A DNA stretch of 5,545 nt. Source: Bacillota bacterium (GTDB taxonomy: Bacteria > Bacillota > Bacilli > Tumebacillales > Effusibacillaceae). The stretch lies in contig JAGVBM010000345.1 in the NCBI GenBank assembly GCA_020059765.1, forward strand, positions 1-5,545, given 5' to 3'. The notes under the pieces are model-generated. The model worked only from the letters and a program-made list of their open reading frames with translations. It was not told where the DNA came from and searched no databases. Below, in pieces: positions 1 through 5,545 of the stretch; the stretch's first letter is position 1, and the number at the start of each line of letters is the position of its first letter. Made by a program: the position numbers and the translations under genes.

Positions 1-6
1 GCCGCG

Positions 7-417
7 TTATTTGGCCACTTTTATTTCTTTCTTCTGCATATTGTGAACATCCCGCGCTGTCACATGATACATCACGTAATAGGTGCCTTCTTCCGGAAAC
101 TGCCGTTCCACGTAGTATTCCCCGGAAGGGGCCTGTTTGGCTTTCACCGTTTCATGCGTTTCCTGACTTTCCTTCCAGATTTCAAACTCCACCTCTTGCG
201 CGTCTTTGATCAATTCCCCGTTTTGCTGGACGGTAACGGCAATTTTCACAGACGTCCCCGGTTTCACGGGAGATTCCGGAGCGGTCGAATAATTGACTCG
301 AATCGGGGTCAACGGTTGGCGCGCCGCATCGTCCTGTTGGGACGAACAACCGGCAGCCGTCATTCCCCCGCCGAGGATTGCCAATGAGATCAGCAAGGAC
401 GGTAAAAAGGGCTTCAT
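7..417 (-). CDS. YtkA-like (FixH-related) lipoprotein
   Basis: A 136-residue exported lipoprotein. The N-terminus has a short charged start, a hydrophobic stretch (about residues 4-22) and a lipobox-like TAAGC with the lipidated cysteine at C24, followed by a polar linker. Residues about 38-134 resemble the YtkA-like domain: a beta-sandwich type sequence with VKPG near residue 51 and a C-terminal GTYYVMYHVTARDVHNMQ stretch, where H118, H125 and M127 could be metal ligands. The ATG is preceded by AGGAGAG (425-431), which supports this start. It is divergent from the SCO copper chaperone, so a role in extracytoplasmic copper delivery or respiratory oxidase assembly is a reasonable inference from context. 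The exact function is not shown by the sequence. The stop lies 6 bases from the window edge, so its downstream neighbour is unknown. Confidence 0.85.
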   Translation of the reverse strand: MKPFLPSLLISLAILGGGMTAAGCSSQQDDAARQPLTPIRVNYSTAPESPVKPGTSVKIAVTVQQNGELIKDAQEVEFEIWKESQETHETVKAKQAPSGEYYVERQFPEEGTYYVMYHVTARDVHNMQKKEIKVAK

Positions 418-446
418 ACCGACTCTCTCCTGTTCCTCTAGTGAAT

Positions 447-487
447 TTGAACGTTTTTTGATAAAGTGATATAAGAATTAGTATACT
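447..487 (+). promoter_or_regulatory. candidate sigma-A promoters for the SCO gene
   Basis: Two overlapping sigma-A-like promoters fit in the divergent intergenic region. One is TTGAAC (447-452), 17 bases, then TATAAG (470-475) with an upstream TG one base before the -10 (extended -10). The other is TTGATA (458-463), 18 bases, then TATACT (482-487). The second would give a very short leader before the Shine-Dalgarno GAGGG at 494-498, so the first is slightly preferred. I could not settle on a convincing promoter for the minus-strand lipoprotein gene in the same region. Confidence 0.5.
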
Positions 488-506
488 GGAAAAGAGGGAA
501 GAAAGG

Positions 507-1121
507 ATGAAAGCTGCATCACAAAAAGCTGTGAATGTGCTCATTGCGCTCCTGATCGCAGCAGTAATCGGCGGTATCGCCTACTGGTTCTGGTGGGGAG
601 CGACGAAGCTGGATATCATGGATCGTGCAGCGAACTGGACGTTGGACAATGTGCACAGCGGTCAACGGGAGTCGTTCTATCAAGCGGCGGGCGATCGCGT
701 AAAATTGGTCGAGTTCATCTATATCAACTGTCCGGATATTTGTCCTGCCACTACGTTGAACATGACCAAAATCCAGGAAGAGTTGAAACGGAAAAACCTG
801 TTTGGCAGCGATGTGGTGTTCGTTGGCGTAACCTTCGACCCGACGCGGGATACGCCGGAAGTGATCAACGATTACGCGAAGCGGATGAAGGTCGATTGGT
901 CGGGGTGGCAGTTCTATCGGGGCAGCGAGTCGGAAATTCAGAATGTGTTGACAGACTACAAAATTTTTGCCGAAAAGACGCCGGACGGATTTTACATTCA
1001 TCCTACCCGTTCCCTCTTTTTGGTGGACCGGGAAAATAACATCCGCAAAATCTACAACATGGGCGAAACGATGGACAATGCAGAAATTCTCAAGGACATT
1101 GTGGGTTTGACGAAAGAATAA
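507..1121 (+). CDS. sco: SCO1/SenC-family copper chaperone for cytochrome c oxidase
   Basis: A 204-residue membrane-anchored thioredoxin-fold protein of the SCO1/SenC family. Residues about 8-30 form one N-terminal hydrophobic segment (signal anchor) with no lipobox, so the rest should face the outside of the membrane. The copper site is intact: C75 and C79 in the CPDICP motif, and the distal histidine H165 in the HPTRSLFLVD stretch. The VGVTFDPTRDTPE segment (106-118) is also typical of the family. Length is normal. Family members bind copper and deliver it to, or keep reduced, the CuA site of cytochrome c oxidase subunit II. The start is supported by GAGGG (494-498) 8 bases before the ATG. 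It is divergent from a YtkA-like lipoprotein, which fits a shared copper/respiration role. The next gene downstream is separated by a terminator-like hairpin, so it is probably transcribed alone. Confidence 0.93.
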   Translation: MKAASQKAVNVLIALLIAAVIGGIAYWFWWGATKLDIMDRAANWTLDNVHSGQRESFYQAAGDRVKLVEFIYINCPDICPATTLNMTKIQEELKRKNLFGSDVVFVGVTFDPTRDTPEVINDYAKRMKVDWSGWQFYRGSESEIQNVLTDYKIFAEKTPDGFYIHPTRSLFLVDRENNIRKIYNMGETMDNAEILKDIVGLTKE

Positions 1122-1144
1122 TCGAGCAAGCGCCAACATATGGG

Positions 1145-1214
1145 CAATCCCCTTCATCGACGAAAGTTCCCCGATTCGGGTATTTTCGGCCGCAGTGAAG
1201 GGGATTGTTGTTTT
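1145..1214 (+). terminator. long hairpin terminator after the SCO gene
   Basis: A perfect 12-bp inverted repeat, CAATCCCCTTCA (1145-1156) with TGAAGGGGATTG (1196-1207), is followed by TTGTTTT (1208-1214). The 39-base interior can itself fold: CGAAAGT (1161-1167) pairs with ATTTTCG (1182-1188) with one G-U, and CCCG (1170-1173) pairs with CGGG (1177-1180). The whole is one long, interrupted hairpin followed by a U-rich tail, as in a rho-independent terminator. It lies between the SCO stop and the promoter of the metal operon and separates the two units. The long loop is unusual for a plain terminator. Confidence 0.7.
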
Positions 1215-1216
1215 GA

Positions 1217-1245
1217 TTGACATTTGAAAAGACGATGCATATTCT
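1217..1245 (+). promoter_or_regulatory. sigma-A promoter of the cadC-czcD-cadA operon
   Basis: A consensus -35 TTGACA (1217-1222) is separated by 17 bases from TATTCT (1240-1245), a good -10. Transcription would begin near 1251-1253, giving a leader of roughly 32-34 bases before the cadC ATG. A second pairing, TTGAAA (1224-1229), 18 bases, TATTAT (1248-1253), is also possible. It starts 9 bases downstream of the end of the SCO terminator stem. Confidence 0.75.
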
Positions 1246-1256
1246 AATATTATAAT
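1241..1256. promoter_or_regulatory. candidate CadC operator dyad
   Basis: ATTCTAATATTATAAT is an AT-rich dyad with 7 of 8 base pairs matching. It overlaps the -10 and the expected transcription start of the operon. ArsR/SmtB repressors of the CadC type bind AT-rich dyads in this position and block RNA polymerase until metal binds. Just downstream, TTTGAATGAAG (1262-1272) resembles, from memory, one half of the plasmid cad operator, and TTTGAA also occurs at 1223-1228. The exact bound site is therefore not certain. Confidence 0.4.
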
Positions 1257-1284
1257 GAACGTTTGAATGAAGAGGCGGTGAACC

Positions 1285-1650
1285 ATGACCACAAAATTGC
1301 GGGACGATGTTTGTGAAATCGTATGTCATGACGAGGAAAAAATTTCCCGTCTGCGGCCCAAAATGGATGTGCCGGAAGGAATTTCGGGGATGTTCAAGGC
1401 ATTGGCGGATGAAACCCGTTTTCGGATCGCGTATGCGTTAACACTGGAGGAAGAATTATGCGTTTGCGATGCCGCCCATTTGATGGGCACAACGATTGCC
1501 AACGCATCCCACCATCTGCGGACACTGCGGAATTTGGGCTTGGCCCGTCATCGCAAGGAAGGGAAGCTGGTCTACTATTCGCTGCAGGATGAGCATGTCA
1601 AAACGATCATCCGGATGGCCATGGATCACGCGAAAGAATTGAAAGATTGA
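1285..1650 (+). CDS. cadC: CadC, ArsR/SmtB-family Cd/Pb/Zn-responsive repressor
   Basis: A 121-residue winged-helix repressor with the full metal-ligand set of the CadC branch. The soft-metal (alpha3N) site is present: C10 and C14 in the N-terminal extension, plus C59 and C61 in ELCVCD. The second, regulatory zinc (alpha5) site is also complete: D102, H104, H115 and E118 in the last helix. The recognition helix is TIANASHHLRTL (70-81) and the wing is RKEGKLVYYSL (90-100). Metal binding is expected to release the protein from the operator and induce the operon. The ATG follows GGCGGTGA (1274-1281), a one-mismatch Shine-Dalgarno. It is the first gene of the operon; its TGA stop is 14 bases before the czcD start. 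That stop also shows UGA is used as a normal stop here. Confidence 0.95.
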   Translation: MTTKLRDDVCEIVCHDEEKISRLRPKMDVPEGISGMFKALADETRFRIAYALTLEEELCVCDAAHLMGTTIANASHHLRTLRNLGLARHRKEGKLVYYSLQDEHVKTIIRMAMDHAKELKD

Positions 1651-1664
1651 GGGGAGCAGAAACA

Positions 1665-2645
1665 ATGTCTGATCATCACCGGCATCATCATGACCATGAC
1701 CACGGCGGCGATCATGGCCGCCATGACCACCATCACGGTCATTTTGGATCCCATCACCACGGAGACGGCAGCAAACAGTCGCTCATGATTGCCATGGGAG
1801 TCACAAGCGGGATTTTGTTGGCGGAATTGATCGGCGGATTCCTGACCAACAGTTTGGCCCTGTTGTCTGATGCGGCCCATATGCTCAGTGACGTGGCCGC
1901 ACTGGGGCTGAGCTTGCTCGCGATCTGGTTTGCGGGGAAAAGGGCGACGCTGCAGCGAACATTCGGATTTTATCGGGCGGAAGTATTGGCGGCGCTGCTC
2001 AACGGCGTCACGTTGGTGCTGGTTTCCCTGTTTATTTTTAAAGAAGCGTATGAACGTTTTCTCAATCCGCCGGAAGTGCAAAGCGGCTTGATGCTGGTCG
2101 TCGCCGCAGTCGGGCTGCTTGCCAACCTGATCAGCGCATGGGTTTTGTCCCGCGGGGAAAGTCACAAGCACAATCTGAATGTGCGCGGGGCGCTGCTGCA
2201 TGTGATCGGGGATGCGCTTGGTTCGGTGGGCGCCATTGCAGCCGGTTTGATTATGATGAACACCGGATGGTATTATGCAGATCCTCTGGTCAGTGTGGTC
2301 ATCGGGATTTTGGTGCTGCTGAGCTCGTGGCGCCTTCTGCGGGACACGGTCCATGTATTGTTGGAAGGTGTGCCTGTCGAAATCGATGTCAAGAAGCTGA
2401 AAAAGACAATGCTGGAGGTGCAAGGCGTTCGTCATGTGCATGATTTGCATGTGTGGACGGTCTCGTCCAAATTTATCAGCATGAGTGGTCATGTAGCGAT
2501 TCGTGAAGGGGTTGATCCCCAACTCATTCTAAGGGAACTGACGCAGATGCTCCGCAGCAGGTTCGGCTTGTCCCATACGACCATTCAGATTGAAGCGGAA
2601 GAGATGCACCCCCATGTGGAAGACTGTACCCATTGCCAGGAATAA
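1665..2645 (+). CDS. czcD: cation diffusion facilitator (CzcD/ZitB-like Zn/Cd exporter)
   Basis: A 326-residue inner-membrane divalent-metal/proton antiporter of the CDF family. The N-terminal 35 residues hold 16 histidines, a likely cytoplasmic metal-binding tail. Six membrane segments follow at about 38-60, 64-88, 103-126, 140-162, 176-198 and 204-222. The transport site is the HD-HD type found in zinc/cadmium CDFs: H72 and D76 in SDAAHMLSD, H179 and D183 in HVIGDALGS. Residues about 236-310 are the cytoplasmic dimerisation domain with HDLHVWTVSS (259-268). The tail ends with a CTHC motif (C321, C324), a further possible metal site. I chose the ATG at 1665 because GGGGAG (1651-1656) sits 8 bases upstream. 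A TTG at 1647 overlaps the cadC stop and lacks such a site. It lies between cadC and cadA with tight spacing, so it should be co-induced by cadmium, zinc or lead. Confidence 0.93.
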   Translation: MSDHHRHHHDHDHGGDHGRHDHHHGHFGSHHHGDGSKQSLMIAMGVTSGILLAELIGGFLTNSLALLSDAAHMLSDVAALGLSLLAIWFAGKRATLQRTFGFYRAEVLAALLNGVTLVLVSLFIFKEAYERFLNPPEVQSGLMLVVAAVGLLANLISAWVLSRGESHKHNLNVRGALLHVIGDALGSVGAIAAGLIMMNTGWYYADPLVSVVIGILVLLSSWRLLRDTVHVLLEGVPVEIDVKKLKKTMLEVQGVRHVHDLHVWTVSSKFISMSGHVAIREGVDPQLILRELTQMLRSRFGLSHTTIQIEAEEMHPHVEDCTHCQE

Positions 2646-2653
2646 AGCGGCGC

Positions 2654-2661
2654 AGGAGGTG
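2654..2661 (+). promoter_or_regulatory. cadA: ribosome binding site fixing the cadA start
   Basis: AGGAGGTG is a near-perfect Shine-Dalgarno, 5 bases before the ATG at 2667. It matters because it places translation initiation upstream of the in-frame TGA at 2715, so ribosomes that start here must read that codon to make the full ATPase. Confidence 0.85.
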
Positions 2662-2666
2662 TGAGG

Positions 2667-4790
2667 ATGAGTGAAGCGGTCATGCCAAGAGCTTATCGGG
2701 TAAGCGGTTTGACCTGAACGGACTGTGCCGCCAAATTGGAGCGGCATCTTCAGGAGTTGCCTGAAGTGGAAGAAGCGAAACTGAATTTTGCGGCTGCCAA
2801 GCTGACTGTCAAAACTATATTGAATGATGAAGCGCTGCAGGCGGAAGCACGGAAAATTGAACCTGTGACCTTGTATCGGATCGGATCCCCGCGAACAGAG
2901 ACCCGTCCAGCTTTTTGGCAAGCTTATAGTCGCGGCATTCGCGTTGGAGTCTCCGGTCTGCTGCTGTTGATCGGGTGGGTGATGTTCGACCGGCAAGCGT
3001 ACCCGTATGCCCAGTCGATGTTATTCGTTTCGATCTTGCTTGGCGGATATGCGGTGGCGGTCAAAGGCGCACGAAATTTGCTGCGGTTTGATTTCGACAT
3101 GAATGTGCTGATGACGGTTGCCGTGACGGGCGCCATGCTGATCGGAGAATGGAAAGAGGCTGCGGTTGTCTCGTTTCTGTTTGCAATCAGCGAAATGTTG
3201 GAAACCTATTCGATGGACAAAGCGCGCCAATCGATTCGGTCTTTGATCGAAATCACTCCGCAAACGGCGACGATCATTCGAAATGCGCAAGAAGTGACCG
3301 TGCCGGTGGAAGAACTGATTATCGGGGATACGATTTTGGTGAAACCGGGCGAGAAAATTCCGATTGACGGTGAAGTGATCGACGGTGCGACATATGTCAA
3401 TCAGGCGCCGATTACGGGAGAATCGATGCCTGTAGAAAAAACGGCCGGCGATTCGGTATACGCCGGCACCTTGAACCAGCAAGGCGCCATTTGGGTGCGA
3501 GTGAGCAAGCTGGTGCAAGATACGGCAATCGCCAAAATCATTCATCTGGTGGAGGAAGCACAGGCGGAGAAAGCTCCTTTTCAAGCATTCATCGACCGTT
3601 TCGCCAAATACTACACGCCGATTGTCATGTCCCTGGCAATCCTGATTGCGCTTGTGCCGCCGCTGTTGATGGGAGGCCAATGGAACCGCTGGATCTATGA
3701 AGGGCTGGCCCTGCTGGTCGTCGGCTGCCCCTGCGCGTTGGTGGTCTCGACGCCTATCGCCATTGTGACGGCTATCGGTTCGGCAGCGAGAAACGGAGTG
3801 TTGATTAAAGGCGGGCTCTTCCTGGAACAAGCGGATTCGATACGGGCGATTGCTTTTGACAAGACCGGCACTTTGACAAAAGGGGAACCGCAAGTAACCG
3901 ATGTATTTTCCTGCAAAGCCGCTTACAGCGAACAGGATGTGCTGCGAATAGCGGGGAGCTTGGAAAAAGCGTCGGAACATCCTTTGGCCAAGGCGATTTT
4001 GCAGAAAGCGGCCGAAATGAATGTGGAAGTCGCCGTGCCCGAGAGTTTTTCCGCCATCCCCGGCAAAGGGGCCAAGGGTGTAGTGGAAGGCACCGCCTAT
4101 TCTATTGGAAATTTGCGGCTGTTTGAAGAGATGGACGGCTTGTCATTGCTGGACGACAACCTGCGGGATCAAGTATCGCACCTGCAAGCAGCAGGGAAAA
4201 CCGTAATTCTGCTGGGAACCGGGCAGATGGTGATCGGCGGAATTGCAGCTCGAGATCCATTGCGGCCGGAAAGTGCGGAAGCTCTCCGAGATCTGAAACG
4301 CGCCGGAATTGCAAAAACAATCCTGCTGACGGGGGACAATCGACAAGCTGCGGAAGCCGTCGCCAATCTGGCGGGAGTGGATGAATATTTCGGCGACATG
4401 CTGCCGGAAGACAAACTGACACGGATTAAAGAATTGAAAAATCGATTCGGCCACGTGGCGATGGTGGGAGACGGGATCAATGACGCGCCAGCGTTGGCGG
4501 CAGCTTCCTTGGGGATTGCCATGGGCGGGACGGGAACCGACACCGCATTGGAAACCGCCGATATCGCCTTGATGGGAGATGATCTGTCCAAACTGTCCTA
4601 TACGGTTCGTTTAAGCCGGGCAGCCTTGCGGATCATCAAACAGAATATCGGCTTCTCCCTGTTTATCAAACTGGCGGCTGTTTTGCTTGTTTTTCCGGGA
4701 TGGCTGACGTTATGGATGGCGATCTTGTCCGATATGGGAGCCACCATTCTGGTGACATTGAACGCCCTTCGATTGCTGAGACATAGATAA
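2667..4790 (+). CDS. cadA: CadA, P1B-2 Zn/Cd/Pb-exporting ATPase with in-frame UGA at the HMA CxxC motif
   Basis: A 707-codon heavy-metal P-type ATPase, normal length for CadA, if codon 17 (TGA) is read through. The N-terminal HMA domain covers about residues 9-72, with the metal motif written GLT-UGA-TDCAAK (position 17 and C20). Eight membrane segments lie at about 89-107, 114-132, 144-162, 164-182, 315-335, 345-370, 660-676 and 678-701. Other motifs are complete: TGES (250-253) in the actuator domain, CPC (C354, C356) in the membrane, DKTGT with phosphorylated D398, SEHP (436-439) and GDGIND (601-606). K668 and D689 (in LSDMGAT) match the P1B-2 Zn/Cd/Pb subgroup. It uses ATP to export metal. 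If UGA stops translation, a 16-residue peptide results. The ATPase would then need reinitiation, for instance at GTG 2766 (AGGAG 2752-2756) or TTG 2736, giving an enzyme without the CxxC motif. It is last in the operon, 21 bases after czcD. Confidence 0.9.
2715..2717 (+). other. cadA: in-frame UGA in cadA, candidate selenocysteine codon
   Basis: TGA is codon 17 of the frame opened by the ATG at 2667. It replaces the first cysteine of the HMA-domain CxxC motif: the residues before (YRVSGLT) and after (TDCAAKLERHL) match this domain in CadA-type ATPases. TGC or TGT to TGA is one base change. The position is a metal-binding thiol with a cysteine partner at C20, the kind of site where selenocysteine replaces cysteine. 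Recoding is inferred; a nonsense mutation or base-call error gives the same sequence. Confidence 0.55.
2748..2766 (+). promoter_or_regulatory. SECIS-like hairpin downstream of the cadA UGA
   Basis: CTTCAGG (2748-2754) pairs perfectly with CCTGAAG (2760-2766) around the 5-base loop AGTTG. The loop starts 37 bases after the UGA and has G as its second base. From memory, the bacterial SECIS model asks for a small apical loop 16-37 bases after the UGA with G among its first two bases, so this just fits. A second hairpin, TGCCGC (2726-2731) with GCGGCA (2741-2746) and a 9-base loop, lies between it and the UGA; its loop starts with CA and is slightly too close, so it fits less well. The two hairpins can form side by side. 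Both are within conserved coding sequence, so chance formation is possible. Confidence 0.4.
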
Positions 4791-4836
4791 CCCGCTGATT
4801 TCAGTCTTGCTCTTGCTGCTTTCGGGATGATGGCGT

Positions 4837-4877
4837 AACAGATGGCTGCCACACCGTGTTGCAGCCATCTGTTTGTT
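4837..4877 (+). terminator. hairpin terminator at the end of the metal operon
   Basis: AACAGATGGCTGC (4837-4849) and GCAGCCATCTGTT (4861-4873) form a perfect 13-bp stem. After one mismatch, the loop closes by three more pairs (ACA 4851-4853 with TGT 4857-4859). The plus strand continues TGTT, a weak U-tract, while the minus-strand side has none, so its main direction is probably to end cadA transcription. It lies between convergent genes and may hinder read-through both ways. The 10-base TGTTGCAGCC occurs at 4857-4866 and again at 4874-4883, so part of the stem's right arm is duplicated just downstream. Nothing else is seen between 4791 and 4885. Confidence 0.7.
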
Positions 4878-4885
4878 GCAGCCTT

Positions 4886-5278
4886 TTATCCTACAATAAG
4901 CTCGAGAAATGGCGGGAATACCAGTAAAGCTGCAATGCCAATCACGATATAAGCCCATAACATAATCTTTTTCGTTCTAATATTTTTGTTGACCAGGGTT
5001 TTATTTAAAGCGAACCAGACCGCCATCCAAATGATTAGGGAGTATACTTGCTTTCCGGAATAGGGTCCGATTCCTTCATGAAGGGTAAGGAATTTTCCAA
5101 CCGGTCCCTTGAGTCCTCCTGTTAATCCTTGAAGAAGGTTAAAGATGGAAACCATCAGAAGTCCGATTCCTGCTGACAAAAAAGCGATGGCGGATTTCAT
5201 TTCTTTTACTGCAATTTCGGCATTCGACTTTACATCCGTCTTTGTGTTTGGTTCCAAACCAAGCCCTTGATTCATCAT
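4886..5278 (-). CDS. small integral membrane protein, unknown function
   Basis: I do not recognise this 130-residue protein. It has a polar N-terminus of about 28 residues, then three likely membrane segments at about 29-49, 76-94 and 105-125, joined by a glycine-rich loop (GLTGGLKGPVG, 51-61) and a basic loop (96-104, NKNIRTKK). There is no signal peptidase or lipobox motif and no obvious metal-ligand cluster. The start is well supported: AAGGAGG (5284-5290 on the minus strand) lies 5 bases before the first of two consecutive ATGs, and the second ATG, 8 bases away, is equally possible. It follows another small membrane protein gene by 26 bases, so the two probably form an operon and may act as partners. 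It converges on cadA and is more AT-rich, so it is not likely part of the metal operon. Confidence 0.8.
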   Translation of the reverse strand: MMNQGLGLEPNTKTDVKSNAEIAVKEMKSAIAFLSAGIGLLMVSIFNLLQGLTGGLKGPVGKFLTLHEGIGPYSGKQVYSLIIWMAVWFALNKTLVNKNIRTKKIMLWAYIVIGIAALLVFPPFLELIVG

Positions 5279-5304
5279 TAGTCCCTCCTTAATATCCGGA
5301 TCAA

Positions 5305-5529
5305 TTAAACGGCTTTGACTTTTGTCACTGCGGCGCCCAAAATAAAGGCAGCGAATGTAAAGAAGACCGCAAGAAACAGGCCGATTTTAACCGTTTTCCG
5401 AGCCCACTCGCTTTTAAACCAGTCTTCGCTCATGGTATATACGGTGTATGCAATTGCAATTGCCAGAGGAAAAGAGAATAAGGCGGCAAATTCTTTAAAC
5501 TCCATTCCTAAGGTGTGATAATAATACAT
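5305..5529 (-). CDS. small two-helix membrane protein, possibly partial at the window edge
   Basis: I do not recognise this protein. From the ATG at 5529 it has 74 residues with two likely membrane segments (about 15-33 and 46-68) joined by a charged loop (MSEDWFKSEWARK, 33-45), and a short basic C-terminus. The start is uncertain. The ATG at 5529 has only a weak AAAG upstream. A second ATG at 5505 (residue 9) has AGGA only one base away, which is too close. The frame stays open from 5530 to the window edge (codons for FKAND precede the ATG), so the true start may lie outside and this could be the C-terminal end of a longer protein. It precedes the three-helix membrane protein gene by 26 bases, in the same direction, so the two are probably co-transcribed from a promoter outside the window. 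Confidence 0.65.
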   Translation of the reverse strand: MYYYHTLGMEFKEFAALFSFPLAIAIAYTVYTMSEDWFKSEWARKTVKIGLFLAVFFTFAAFILGAAVTKVKAV

Positions 5530-5545
5530 GTCATTTGCTTTAAAC

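Noticed and set aside
519..1292. Antisense open frame covering the SCO gene and reaching the cadC start
   Set aside because: It would cross the hairpin terminator and cad promoter, has no Shine-Dalgarno, and the opposite strand encodes an intact SCO protein.
1647..1664. TTG start extending the CDF protein by six residues
   Set aside because: The TTG overlaps the cadC stop and has no proper Shine-Dalgarno, whereas ATG 1665 has GGGGAG 8 bases upstream.
1681..1760. CAT/CAC-rich stretch as a tandem DNA repeat
   Set aside because: It is irregular and in frame, coding for the His-rich N-terminal tail of the CDF protein, which is common in this family.
1626..2522. Long antisense open frame over czcD
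   Set aside because: It lies opposite a clearly conserved CDF gene, its translation is rich in His, Gln and Arg with no domain, and it has no credible start signal. It is a shadow of the GC-biased codons.
2736..2738. TTG 2736 as the genuine cadA start
   Set aside because: It has no Shine-Dalgarno and would begin inside the HMA helix, while ATG 2667 has an excellent site and continues the same domain upstream. It is only the first start-like codon after the TGA.
3021..3980. Long antisense open frame over cadA
   Set aside because: The translation is low-complexity in Arg, His, Gln and Phe with no family resemblance, and it overlaps the conserved catalytic part of cadA.

Overview
The window looks like a chromosomal segment of a Gram-positive, Bacilli-type bacterium. 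The genes have purine-rich Shine-Dalgarno sites (AGGAGGTG, AAGGAGG), sigma-A-like promoters and a CadC-type regulator of the Firmicutes kind. A thermophilic or soil member of the Alicyclobacillaceae/Paenibacillaceae is possible, but I cannot fix the genus.

The left part (1-1121) holds two divergent genes. On the minus strand is a small lipoprotein with a YtkA-like domain; on the plus strand is a SCO1/SenC copper chaperone with an intact CxxxC...His copper site. Both families are commonly linked to copper insertion into the CuA centre of cytochrome c oxidase and to cell-envelope copper handling.

The middle part (1217-4877) is a three-gene zinc/cadmium/lead resistance operon: cadC (ArsR/SmtB repressor), a czcD-like cation diffusion facilitator with a very histidine-rich N-terminus, and cadA (P1B-2 metal ATPase). 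It starts at a TTGACA-17-TATTCT promoter that overlaps a dyad suited to be the CadC operator, has no internal terminator, and ends at a hairpin with a 13-bp perfect stem. CadC should release the operator when soft metals bind. The CDF antiporter and the ATPase should then remove the metal by proton exchange and by ATP hydrolysis.

The most interesting feature is in cadA. Its reading frame, set by a near-perfect Shine-Dalgarno and ATG at 2667, is interrupted by a TGA (2715-2717) exactly where the first cysteine of the heavy-metal-associated CxxC motif should be (GLT-TGA-TDCAAK). The remaining 690 codons are intact and well conserved. A perfect 7-bp hairpin with G as the second base of its loop lies 37 nt after the TGA, near the outer limit for a bacterial SECIS element. 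This makes cadA a candidate selenoprotein with a UxxC metal site. A simple nonsense mutation, a base-call error, or truncation with internal reinitiation are the competing readings. The cadC gene ends in TGA, so UGA is not simply reassigned genome-wide.

The right part (4886-5545) is visibly more AT-rich. It holds two minus-strand genes for small integral membrane proteins that I do not recognise, convergent with the metal operon. The upstream one may continue past the window edge.
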